DNA of 64,000 nt, taken from NCBI GenBank assembly GCA_002839855.1, contig PGYV01000007.1, positions 197,292 through 261,291 of the forward strand. Reading direction: 5' to 3'. Shown here piece after piece: positions 1-7,519 of this stretch; the first letter of the stretch is position 1, and the number at the start of each line of letters is the position of its first letter. The translations under genes and the position numbers were made by a program. The notes below the pieces were generated by a model. The model saw only the letters and a program-made list of their open reading frames with translations, had not been told where the DNA came from and searched no databases. The DNA is from Candidatus Goldiibacteriota bacterium HGW-Goldbacteria-1 (GTDB lineage Bacteria; Oederibacteriota; PGYV01).

Positions 1-770
1 ACATCCGTCATTTTCGCGCGGCCGTTATCATTGATATACACATATGACCGGCTTTCCCCAAGCAGCACCGCGTTTTCAGGAAGCATTATCCCCTGCCGGC
101 GCTGCCCGTAAATTTTTACATTTACCGACATGCCGGGTTTAATATCCCTTTTAGGATTATCAGCTTTTACAATTACCGTACCTGCCATTGTATCCTTGTC
201 TATGAAAGGGGTGACGGATGAAACACTGCCTTTTAATGTTATCTTATCGCCGTAAGCTGCGGAAATTTCCGCAGTCTGTCCGGCCTTTATTTTAATCATA
301 TCCTCTTCACCGGTGCTTAATATCACCTTTATTTTATCCGGATTTGCAATTTCTGCCACGGGGTATTGCGGAGTGACAAACGCGCCTTTGTCAGTGGTGT
401 ATATTTTTGTCACTATCCCGGCTGCCGGCGCCATTACATTGGCAAGCTGATAATCCATACCGACAATATCCCTGTTTATATATAATATGGTATCGTCTTT
501 ATTTACAAAGCTGCCCTCTGATACTGCATTGCGTTCAAACTTGCCCGGCACCTGGGAATAAACTTTTATCTGTGGATTCCCTTCCGCAATGCCGCGGATA
601 AAAATAGCTTCCTGAATATCTGTTTTGCCTGCCTGAACCGCTTTTACGTCATAAGCCGTTTCTGAAAGTTTTTCTCCCGCGCGGGTCACTTTTTTTATTA
701 TCTGAAAAAGTATAACCGCGCTTAAAACGGCTATTATTATCAACGCCCATCTTTTTGCTTTTGAATGCAT
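1..770 (-). CDS. HlyD/MFP-family efflux adaptor, truncated by the window edge
   Basis: Periplasmic adaptor of a multidrug or macrolide-type efflux pump, linking an inner-membrane transporter to an outer-membrane channel. Only the first 256 or so codons are in the window; the 3' end lies off the left edge. ATG at 770 follows a clear GGAGG. Residues 8-20 form a single hydrophobic anchor, followed by the two lipoyl-like half motifs typical of the family (around EGSFVNKDD and VMAPAAGIVTKI) and the start of the beta-barrel domain. It starts 11 nt after the MarR gene, so the two are co-transcribed and the repressor probably controls the pump. The transporter partner is presumably further left. Family call firm, substrate unknown. 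Confidence 0.85.
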   Translation of the reverse strand, partial: MHSKAKRWALIIIAVLSAVILFQIIKKVTRAGEKLSETAYDVKAVQAGKTDIQEAIFIRGIAEGNPQIKVYSQVPGKFERNAVSEGSFVNKDDTILYINRDIVGMDYQLANVMAPAAGIVTKIYTTDKGAFVTPQYPVAEIANPDKIKVILSTGEEDMIKIKAGQTAEISAAYGDKITLKGSVSSVTPFIDKDTMAGTVIVKADNPKRDIKPGMSVNVKIYGQRRQGIMLPENAVLLGESRSYVYINDNGRAKMTD

Positions 771-781
771 CTTTCCTCCGC

Positions 782-1219
782 TTATAATTTTTTCAGAAGT
801 CCCTGAATTTTTTCAAGCAGGCCAATGGCATTTTTTCTTTCCTGCCGGCTTATCATTGAAAAAAACATCCCAAGATATCCAAGGTTTACATCCCTGGTGT
901 GTTTCATTACTTTTTTTCCGCGTGCTGATAATCCCACAAAAACTTTTCTTTTATCCTTATTATCCCTGTTTTTTTCAACATAACCCAGTTTTTCCAGGCG
1001 CGTAATGCTTTCTGTCATACTTGGCAGTTTAACACCCGCGGCTGACGCAAGTTCCCCCATTGTTTTACTGCCGGAATCAAGCAGAAGCTGAAGCACAAAA
1101 GTCTGCCCAAGGTTTAATTCCTTTATTTTTCCCTTGAAAATCTGTATTTTCCGGCTTTTCCTTATCCGGTCGCTTATATCCACAAGCATGTCAAAAGCTT
1201 TTTGCGCGTCTTTGTTCAC
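782..1219 (-). CDS. MarR-family transcriptional regulator
   Basis: 145-aa winged-helix repressor of the MarR family. The central part carries the usual layout: helices leading to MGELASAAGVKLPSMTESI (HTH) and the wing with the DKRKVFVGLSARGKK segment typical of MarR wings. The start is GTG at 1219, preceded by AAGGAG at good spacing; the nearby ATG is followed directly by TGA and cannot serve. Two tandem palindromes of form TTAGGnnnnCCTAA lie 18-49 nt upstream and are the likely operators, so the gene is probably autoregulated. It heads an operon with the HlyD-type adaptor, suggesting control of efflux by a small lipophilic ligand. Confidence 0.9.
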   Translation of the reverse strand: MNKDAQKAFDMLVDISDRIRKSRKIQIFKGKIKELNLGQTFVLQLLLDSGSKTMGELASAAGVKLPSMTESITRLEKLGYVEKNRDNKDKRKVFVGLSARGKKVMKHTRDVNLGYLGMFFSMISRQERKNAIGLLEKIQGLLKKL

Positions 1220-1237
1220 ATTTACTCCTTAAACTGT

Positions 1238-1251
1238 TTAGGCATACCTAA
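1238..1251. promoter_or_regulatory. Putative MarR operator, proximal copy
   Basis: Imperfect palindrome TTAGGCATACCTAA (arms TTAGG/CCTAA, 4-nt centre) just upstream of the marR Shine-Dalgarno. A second copy starts 17 bp away. The size and the position in front of a MarR gene fit an autoregulatory operator; no binding evidence. Confidence 0.6.
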
Positions 1252-1254
1252 TAT

Positions 1255-1268
1255 TTAGGCAGACCTAA
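1255..1268. promoter_or_regulatory. Putative MarR operator, distal copy
   Basis: Second palindrome TTAGGCAGACCTAA, same arms and spacer length as the copy at 1238-1251. The centres are 17 bp apart, so dimers would sit about 1.6 helical turns from each other. Confidence 0.6.
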
Positions 1269-1310
1269 GTATATATATTTACGGGATTAATGTCAAGTTT
1301 AAATGATTTT

Positions 1311-2372
1311 TTAAAACGCTTCGAACGCGTAAAAGATAAACGCCAGGCCGTCGCGGCCGTACCCAAGGTCTATCCTTAAGTTGGCGCGTTCTTCGGGCAC
1401 AAGCCCTATCCTTAACCCCACGCCGCCCGCGAACTTCACGTTCATATCCGCCGGGGATGATTCGTACACATCACCCGCTCCGGCAAACACGGTAAACCCC
1501 ACACGCTCCCATGGTATTATCCTGTATTCCGCCTGTACAAAACTCATGCATTTATCCCGGTACCTTCCATAAAAATACCCGCGCATTTTGTGGTCGCCGC
1601 CAAACTGTTCCATTAATTGGATTGGAGGGCTTCCGGCAATAACTCCGGTAAACACTTCCGCAGCTATAGACTGGTTGTCAGCCAATTTAAAATACTTTCT
1701 AAAATCAAACTCTGTTTTCACAAATGAATCCCGCACGTTAAGCCCAAGCCCGTAGTAATCGCAGTATAAAGTGGTATAAATTCCGTCCATGGCAAGAAGC
1801 GAATTATCGCGTGTATCCATTGAAAAAACCAGCCCCTGCCCAAAATAAGACCCGCCCCTGCTGCCCTTAAACACTTCACTGCTTATAAGCCCGTTTGGTT
1901 TGGCTTCTAAAAGTACAAAGTTTTCATATGACAGCCTTACACCCGCATACAAAAGGCCGGCAATTTTTTTATGAAATTCAGCCCTGAACTTTAACATCTG
2001 AAAAGTAACTTTTTCCGCGGCGTCATCTTTATTATCGTTGCCCACCCCAAAAAATGTGTCAGGATATTTTTTATAATATGAATTATGATACAGCTTATAT
2101 TCGTTATTTTCCCAGTAATGCCACCCTTCTTCTTCAACTGACACCTGGTTTTTTAAACTGTAAGAAAGGTACAGCTGGATGTTGGAAGAAAAAGTATCAG
2201 GCTTTTTATTGTAAAAATACGCGCCTGTTATTATGCCTTTTAAACCTGTTTCTTCGGAGTATAAAGGAAGCGGAAGAATAAGCCAGGAATCTTCGTATTT
2301 TTTGGCATCATCCGCGGCAAAAACAAAAGACGCTGTTATAATCATAACCGCAATAATAAGAATTTTTTTCAT
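1311..2372 (-). CDS. Omp85/BamA-TamA-like outer-membrane barrel protein
   Basis: 353-aa exported protein. Residues 1-19 are a signal peptide ending in VFA|AD. The rest is rich in alternating aromatic/polar strands. The segment GGDHKMRGYFYGRYRDK followed by AEYRI resembles the L6-loop [V/M]RG[F/Y] motif and next strand of the bacterial surface antigen (Omp85) family. POTRA domains are absent, so this is a short barrel-only member rather than the main BamA. Start ATG at 2372 has GGAGGG upstream. It lies 21 nt upstream of the YacP gene on the same strand, with no obvious functional link. Likely an outer-membrane channel or lipid/protein translocation accessory; substrate unknown. Confidence 0.75.
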   Translation of the reverse strand: MKKILIIAVMIITASFVFAADDAKKYEDSWLILPLPLYSEETGLKGIITGAYFYNKKPDTFSSNIQLYLSYSLKNQVSVEEEGWHYWENNEYKLYHNSYYKKYPDTFFGVGNDNKDDAAEKVTFQMLKFRAEFHKKIAGLLYAGVRLSYENFVLLEAKPNGLISSEVFKGSRGGSYFGQGLVFSMDTRDNSLLAMDGIYTTLYCDYYGLGLNVRDSFVKTEFDFRKYFKLADNQSIAAEVFTGVIAGSPPIQLMEQFGGDHKMRGYFYGRYRDKCMSFVQAEYRIIPWERVGFTVFAGAGDVYESSPADMNVKFAGGVGLRIGLVPEERANLRIDLGYGRDGLAFIFYAFEAF

Positions 2373-2393
2373 AACACCCTCCTGCTTATTGTT

Positions 2394-2777
2394 TTAATCC
2401 TGCTCAAGGTATTCCGCAAATTCGTCCGATGTCATTGATTTAAAGTGATTGTCTATGGCGTACTTAATAAGCCTGTTGTCGCTGGAAATAACCATATGGT
2501 CTTTTGCCTTGCCTGTCCTGTTTCTTATCATCTCTTCTATTATATCGTCAGCAGATTCGCCCGGCCCGGAAAAAACAGCCTTTATATCGCCGAACCTCTG
2601 ATGCCCGCGGTGGTTGGAAATGGAACGGGAAGCGTCAAATATGACTGTTACTTCGTTTGGATTAAGCGCAAGAAATTCCTTTATCATATCCATCATCTCT
2701 TCGCGCTTCTGTTCAAGGGTAACCCCCTTAAACCGCACCCTGTACATTAAATTGTACCCGTCAATAATAATTTTCAT
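2394..2777 (-). CDS. NYN-domain (YacP/Rae1-like) ribonuclease
   Basis: 127-aa single-domain PIN-like nuclease of the YacP family. It opens with MKIIIDGYNLMYR, holding the first acidic metal ligand. Further acidic positions lie in VIFDASRS, ESADDIIEEM and MVISSDNRLIKYA, the usual order for NYN nucleases. Members act on mRNA or rRNA-associated substrates (B. subtilis Rae1 is the studied relative). It is shorter than typical YacP (about 170 aa) because the C-terminal tail is missing. Start ATG at 2777 has GAGG upstream. Confidence 0.8.
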   Translation of the reverse strand: MKIIIDGYNLMYRVRFKGVTLEQKREEMMDMIKEFLALNPNEVTVIFDASRSISNHRGHQRFGDIKAVFSGPGESADDIIEEMIRNRTGKAKDHMVISSDNRLIKYAIDNHFKSMTSDEFAEYLEQD

Positions 2778-2823
2778 CTATCCTCTACCCTTTATCCCTT
2801 TTGTATGAAACCGAGATTTGTTT

Positions 2824-2899
2824 CGCTTCTGCTTATCTGCTTATAGCTTAATTCGCTCTTATTTAAACCGTCCCTCCGTGCATCCATCCCTCTGTCCCT
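2824..2899. repeat. Short tandem repeats with octamer period between two minus-strand genes
   Basis: Four consecutive degenerate octamers begin at 2868, 2876, 2884 and 2892 (consensus CCGTCCCT; the last ends one base before the stop codon of the next gene). The stretch 2824-2858 repeats GCTTATCT-like units at spacings of 6-8 nt. The same CCGTCCCT/CTGTCCCT pair recurs at 38203-38218. No coding content. Confidence 0.6.
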
Positions 2900-3904
2900 C
2901 TATACTTTATATTTCTCCGCTTCTTCCCTGCTTATTGGTTTTACATTTATAACCCTTTCATTATTATCCTTAATAATTTTGACAGCTACTTCTTCTTTAT
3001 CCATTAACTTTGTATAGCCGGCGGAAAACGCGGCTATATCTCTTATCGTCTCTTCATCAGGGCTGTCAAAAGTAAGGACAAGCGGGCCGGGAATATCCAT
3101 AACTTCAAATACTATTGCCCCATCTTTTACCTGCTCCAGTTTTTCATTATCGCCGTTGTGCCTTCCTATTATAAACTTTATGCCGTTTTTTCTGAAATGC
3201 CTTCCGGCCGATAATAAAAACATATCCTGTTCCGTTATCTCTTTTTCTTTATTGTGCTGTATAAGGTCATTTAACCTTGCCGCATAGTGTTTATCCGTTA
3301 AAAGGCATCCGCCGCCCGGGGTTTCCATCACATCGGTAATTTCAAATTCCACCGCAAGCTTAAGCTGCTGCTGCCTGTTTCTTCCTTCTATGCCTAAAAG
3401 CTGTTCCCTGTCCACCCAGCCAAGTTTTTCCGGTTCTGTGGGTTCCATTAATTTTGCGGACAGCGGCCGCAGCAAATACCCTTCAAGGCCCGATTCATTT
3501 TTTATCATTTTAATTGAATTTGAATTCTGAGTCATAGGCCGCTGACCCAGCACTTCACCTGTTATGACAAAACCCGCGCCAAGTTCTTCCATCATCTCTT
3601 TTGCTTTACGCATCATAAGTATTTTGCAGTCAATGCACGGGTTCATGTTCTTGCCGTATCCGTGCGCCGGATTTTTCAGCATATGCAGAAAATCTTTTGT
3701 TATATCCACAACTTTTACTTCTATGCCTTTTGGAAGCGGTTTATTGTATTTAAGCTCACCGCCCTCCCGGATATATTTTTTAAAAAATACGCCTATGTTA
3801 AAATTTACCGGTATGACATTTATTCCCTGTTTCTGCAGCAGTTTTACCGCTATCATGCTGTCCAGTCCGCCCGAAAAAAGAGCGATACATGTTTTTTCTT
3901 TCAT
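2900..3904 (-). CDS. PP-loop ATPase, ThiI/MnmA-like tRNA thiolation family
   Basis: 334-aa N-type ATP pyrophosphatase. The PP-loop SGGLDS is near the N-terminus. It is followed by the family signatures NPCIDCK, VITGEVLGQRPMTQNS, LLRPLSAKLMEPT and PGGGCLLTD, found in a ThiI/TrmU-related family annotated as tRNA thiouridylases. The conserved cysteines in NPCIDC and GGGCLL could carry sulfur or a metal cluster. I start at ATG 3904, which has AAGGA eight nt upstream; the in-frame GTG at 3925 has no ribosome-binding site. The exact modified base (s4U8, s2U34 or other) cannot be read from sequence. Confidence 0.75.
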   Translation of the reverse strand: MKEKTCIALFSGGLDSMIAVKLLQKQGINVIPVNFNIGVFFKKYIREGGELKYNKPLPKGIEVKVVDITKDFLHMLKNPAHGYGKNMNPCIDCKILMMRKAKEMMEELGAGFVITGEVLGQRPMTQNSNSIKMIKNESGLEGYLLRPLSAKLMEPTEPEKLGWVDREQLLGIEGRNRQQQLKLAVEFEITDVMETPGGGCLLTDKHYAARLNDLIQHNKEKEITEQDMFLLSAGRHFRKNGIKFIIGRHNGDNEKLEQVKDGAIVFEVMDIPGPLVLTFDSPDEETIRDIAAFSAGYTKLMDKEEVAVKIIKDNNERVINVKPISREEAEKYKV

Positions 3905-3993
3905 CAGATTTTCCTTTTTTGACACAAATGGTTTTTTACGATTTTATTTTTGATTATGCCTTATCTTTTAATCTTTATTTATGGGCTTTCTTT

Positions 3994-6639
3994 TTACTTC
4001 ATAACCGCCATTTTTCCAAAGACGTATTTTTTCTCATCCCCGTTAACGGCATCTATTTTATAAATATAAACTCCGGATGACACGCGTTCACCCGCGTCAT
4101 TCAAGCCGTCCCACAATGTTTTATTTACTCCCTTAACCCCGTTTATGCCGTCTATCTTTCTTATCGTTTCACCGGATATTGTAAAGATTTTAATTGTGAC
4201 ATCCGCGCGTACAGACAGATGAAAAACAATTATTGCCTCTCCATCGGTCGGATTTGGATATGTGACGTCTTTTTTAAGTTCAAGGTCGGGCACAATTGCC
4301 GCAAGCGTTGTCTGGTTTGAAACAAAAGCGTAAGCCGCCACATCGCAGTTGGAAAGCGCTGTGTTATAAAATTTTTCGTTTTTATTAATTGAATCATCAA
4401 GCATCGCGGTAAACGAATAATCAATATAACTGCCCACAGGTATGGTTCCCGTGCTGAAAGACACAACCCTGTTTACCGCGTCATAAGTACCGCCCGCTAT
4501 ATAAGTGTGTTTTGGCGGCAGAGTATCCCAGATAATTACATTATCAGCTGCAATAAGCCCCGCGGCATTGGAAGCCCTTATTGTATAGGTTATTGTATCG
4601 CCTGTGGCCGCGCTTGACGGCGCAACTGATTTGGACATTACAAGAACCGGAAGAATAGGCGTAGGGGTCATTGTTAAAGTAACTGTCATTGTCATGGTGC
4701 TTGTAACTGTAATTGTGGGCGTAACTGTAATTGTAATAGTGTCAGTGGGGGTTATTGTCGGCGTTATTGAAGGCGTGCCGCAAGGTATGTCATACATAAC
4801 GCTGTTTGAATTTATTATCGGATTAAAATCATTTGCTTTAATCGCGCCTGTGTTTGTTATCTGGCCGCAGGAATTAATCACGCCGCTCCACATTAAAATA
4901 TCTGCGCGGTCTGTCTGCAAACCGGGATAAAGCCAGCTTACAACACTTGAAACACCATCATAAACCGCCGCATCGTGAACGCCTGCAAGCGCGCCTGTTC
5001 CGTCAAGATATGTTATTTCAGCAGGCACGGTGTCAAATATAACAGCGCCGGACGCTATCGGGTTGCCGCTTATAACTTTCAAATTATCATAATAATTGAA
5101 ATTATCGGGGTGCCCCTGAAAACCCACATATCCGCATCCGGGCATCTGCGTATAAGTTGCATTTGCAGTGTCTGTGACAGCTAACATCCACGCTGCAGGT
5201 TCAGCGGTTCCTTTAATCCACGTTTTAGCCCAAAGGCCTACAGAATTTCCTGAAAGGCTCATTACCTGAACTTTTACCGTATACCACTGGCTGTCACTTA
5301 CTGATATTGCATTGCTGTGCCAGGAAGCCGGAGAGTAAGGCCCTGCAACTCCCGGATTTGTTTTCTGAAGATAAAGGTCGCCCGGCGTATGGTCTCCGGA
5401 AATACCCACACCATACGAAAGAGCCGGAGCTGTATTGCTGTGCCTGAAAGATATTAATCCGTCTTCATATCCGCCTGCTCCTACATAAATATCAGCCTGA
5501 ACTATACCGTCGCAAAAATCCGTTGGAGTGTCCCTTAAATATTGAGGATATGACCCTGCTCCCTGTGAAGGCGAATAAAGATAACCGCTTCCGGCGCCGT
5601 CGCTCATCCAGCTCCATGACCCGCCGCTTACCGGATGAAAACCGGTTATGGGATTTGAATCAAATGTATCATAAGATTTAAGGCTGTACCCTGTCAGCGA
5701 AACACTTAACGTGTATGTAACCGTATCGCCAATCTGTGCTGTCGCGGGCTGCTGGCTTTTATTAAAAGCAAAAGGCCTTATAACCGTCACCGTTGTATCA
5801 TTGCTTGTGCCGCTTGTTGACGCGCTGAAAGTATCAACCAGTGTCCAGTCAGCCGAGTTATTTATAATTGTCCCCGGCACTGCTGCCGCATCCACGCTTA
5901 CAAGAAACCATACTTTTTCACTTTTTCTTTTTGTTACTGCAGGCAGTGTCCAGGTAAGGGCTGAACCTGCAGCTGTTCCGGAACTTGTTCCTCCCGGACT
6001 TATCTGCTGAAGAGTACAGTTTGGCGGCACCATATCTGTGATTGTAAGGCTGTTTGAATTTACATAACTGTAATTTAAAGTGTAAAGGACAAGCCCTCCG
6101 GGTATTACTGTTGAAGCTTCCGCGGTTTTTGTCAAAGATGCTGATGCAGGCGGAAGAGGTACTGTAAAAGGATAATTAGCCTGCGAAACCGGCAGAGCGG
6201 ATCCTGAATCAACAAAATCCCTTTTGCCGCCAATTAAAATAAAATATGGGCCGCCTTCAAGTGTGTCAGGTATATGAAATGTATATGACGCGGGGCTTGC
6301 AATAAGAGAAGCTCCGTTTCCATCACCCATTCCGTTACCGCTTGAAGCGCTTATAGCTCCGTCACCTGTACCGCCAATATCTACAATTCCATTTGCCACT
6401 TTAAAGGTCTGGCCTAAGGTGCTTCCGCTTTGAAAAGTTCCAACCGTTGATACTGCTGCCAGAAAGAAACTCTGATTCCACACATCGCTTGTCCTGTCAT
6501 ATGTAAAATTCACTGTTACCAAATCGCCGGCATTAGGGCTTGGAGGAACCACACTTACAATTGTAACATTACTGACTTCTGCCATTACAGGCGCGTACAG
6601 TGTTATTAACAGAGCCAAAAGGCACAGTATTTTTTTCAT
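3994..6639 (-). CDS. Large secreted DUF11-repeat protein with C-terminal FlgD-like Ig domain
   Basis: 881-aa exported surface or extracellular protein. ATG at 6639 follows GGAGA and begins a clean signal peptide (MKKILCLLALLITLYAPVMA); the longer reading frame upstream lacks a ribosome site. After an N-terminal domain come repeated conserved-repeat (DUF11-type) segments with phrases such as DTVTYTLSVSLTGYS and DTITYTIRASNAAG, and a LamG-like middle part. Next is a 40-residue Thr/Pro linker (PTITPT type). The C-terminus (YPNPTDGEAIIVFHLS to SSGVYIYKI) matches the FlgD_ig/sorting-tail type. Likely an adhesin or cell-surface protein. Divergent from the Lgt-like gene across 97 nt. Confidence 0.75.
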   Translation of the reverse strand: MKKILCLLALLITLYAPVMAEVSNVTIVSVVPPSPNAGDLVTVNFTYDRTSDVWNQSFFLAAVSTVGTFQSGSTLGQTFKVANGIVDIGGTGDGAISASSGNGMGDGNGASLIASPASYTFHIPDTLEGGPYFILIGGKRDFVDSGSALPVSQANYPFTVPLPPASASLTKTAEASTVIPGGLVLYTLNYSYVNSNSLTITDMVPPNCTLQQISPGGTSSGTAAGSALTWTLPAVTKRKSEKVWFLVSVDAAAVPGTIINNSADWTLVDTFSASTSGTSNDTTVTVIRPFAFNKSQQPATAQIGDTVTYTLSVSLTGYSLKSYDTFDSNPITGFHPVSGGSWSWMSDGAGSGYLYSPSQGAGSYPQYLRDTPTDFCDGIVQADIYVGAGGYEDGLISFRHSNTAPALSYGVGISGDHTPGDLYLQKTNPGVAGPYSPASWHSNAISVSDSQWYTVKVQVMSLSGNSVGLWAKTWIKGTAEPAAWMLAVTDTANATYTQMPGCGYVGFQGHPDNFNYYDNLKVISGNPIASGAVIFDTVPAEITYLDGTGALAGVHDAAVYDGVSSVVSWLYPGLQTDRADILMWSGVINSCGQITNTGAIKANDFNPIINSNSVMYDIPCGTPSITPTITPTDTITITVTPTITVTSTMTMTVTLTMTPTPILPVLVMSKSVAPSSAATGDTITYTIRASNAAGLIAADNVIIWDTLPPKHTYIAGGTYDAVNRVVSFSTGTIPVGSYIDYSFTAMLDDSINKNEKFYNTALSNCDVAAYAFVSNQTTLAAIVPDLELKKDVTYPNPTDGEAIIVFHLSVRADVTIKIFTISGETIRKIDGINGVKGVNKTLWDGLNDAGERVSSGVYIYKIDAVNGDEKKYVFGKMAVMK

Positions 6640-6721
6640 ACTTATCTCCCTTAAATGCAGGTTTATTGATATATTTTTAATTATATGCCATGTAATCGCT
6701 ATTTTCAATACATATTATTTC

Positions 6722-6730
6722 TGTTATACT
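6722..6730 (+). promoter_or_regulatory. Extended -10 element placed for a leaderless transcript
   Basis: TGTTATACT, an extended -10 (TGnTATAMT), ends 6 nt before the ATG at 6737. There is no Shine-Dalgarno between, so transcription would start at or next to the start codon. No clear -35. Confidence 0.5.
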
Positions 6731-6736
6731 TTATTC

Positions 6737-7447
6737 ATGATACCCACAATAACCATAGGAAACTTGCAGCTTGATTCATATCTGTTGTTTATTATAATTG
6801 CGGCTGTGTCCGGTTTTGCCTTTTACCTTTCCGGGCTGTCCGGAACAAAAAAAGAAAAAACCATAACACACGCTTACGTGCTTTTTTTTGCAGCTGCTTT
6901 TATAACAGGCGCGGTTTTTATTCCAAAAATATTTGGCATACAGGGAGCTTCTTTTTCTGCCGGTATTTTTCTGGCCGTGCTTGTTTCAATACCTGCGGTT
7001 AAAAAATACAGTACGGGTTTATTTCACGCTTCTGACAGTTCAGTGGCGGCAGCCGCGCTTGGGCTTTCCATAGCAAAATTGGGCTGCCTTTTTAAGGGGT
7101 GCTGTTACGGCATTCCGGCTGACCCGCAGAAAACCTTCACAGTTTTCTATCCCGAAACATCCGCGGCTTTTGAAAAATTTTCAGGTGTCCCCCTTTTACC
7201 CTCTCAAATATACCAGTCGCTGGCATTTTTTATCATATTTATTGTCCTTATTAAGCTTACTAAAACAATACCATTTTATAAAACTGCAGTTTTTCTGATA
7301 TTGTCATGCGCTGTAAACTCCCTTATTTTATTCACCAGGCCTGTCAGTTCATCCGAATTATGGCTTTTTCTTATACTTAACTGCCTAATCTGCCTTGCAG
7401 CTTCTATTATGCTTATAATAGGAAAGCACACTAAAACAAATACCTGA
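6737..7447 (+). CDS. Divergent prolipoprotein diacylglyceryl transferase (Lgt) family protein
   Basis: 236-aa integral membrane protein with about seven hydrophobic segments. The block GLSIAKLGCLFKGCCYG corresponds to the Lgt signature region (RxGCxxxGCCYG in many family members), and LLPSQIYQSLAFF matches the PTxLYE segment. Lgt moves diacylglycerol from phosphatidylglycerol to the lipobox cysteine of prolipoproteins in the inner membrane. The protein is short and several residues conserved in E. coli Lgt (around H103/R143/R239) are not obvious, so it may be a paralogue with another acceptor. No ribosome site precedes the ATG; an extended -10 six nt upstream suggests leaderless expression. 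It precedes the pilin cassette but that has its own promoter. Confidence 0.65.
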   Translation: MIPTITIGNLQLDSYLLFIIIAAVSGFAFYLSGLSGTKKEKTITHAYVLFFAAAFITGAVFIPKIFGIQGASFSAGIFLAVLVSIPAVKKYSTGLFHASDSSVAAAALGLSIAKLGCLFKGCCYGIPADPQKTFTVFYPETSAAFEKFSGVPLLPSQIYQSLAFFIIFIVLIKLTKTIPFYKTAVFLILSCAVNSLILFTRPVSSSELWLFLILNCLICLAASIMLIIGKHTKTNT

Positions 7448-7455
7448 CGAAATAC

Positions 7456-7484
7456 TTGACATAAGTTATATTTGTGTATATAAT
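7456..7484 (+). promoter_or_regulatory. Consensus sigma70-type promoter of the pilin cassette
   Basis: TTGACA at 7456-7461 and TATAAT at 7479-7484, separated by exactly 17 nt. The start site would be near 7491, about 30 nt before the ATG at 7520, leaving room for its AAGGAAG ribosome site. Drives the operon 7520-13929. Confidence 0.75.
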
Positions 7485-7519
7485 TACTATGGATTTAACT
7501 CCGTAAAGGAAGTGGTTGT

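Noticed and set aside
4604..4930. Long antisense ORF with Val/Ile repeats over the DUF11 gene
   Set aside because: It is the reverse reading of the Thr/Pro linker codons; no ribosome site and no family resemblance.
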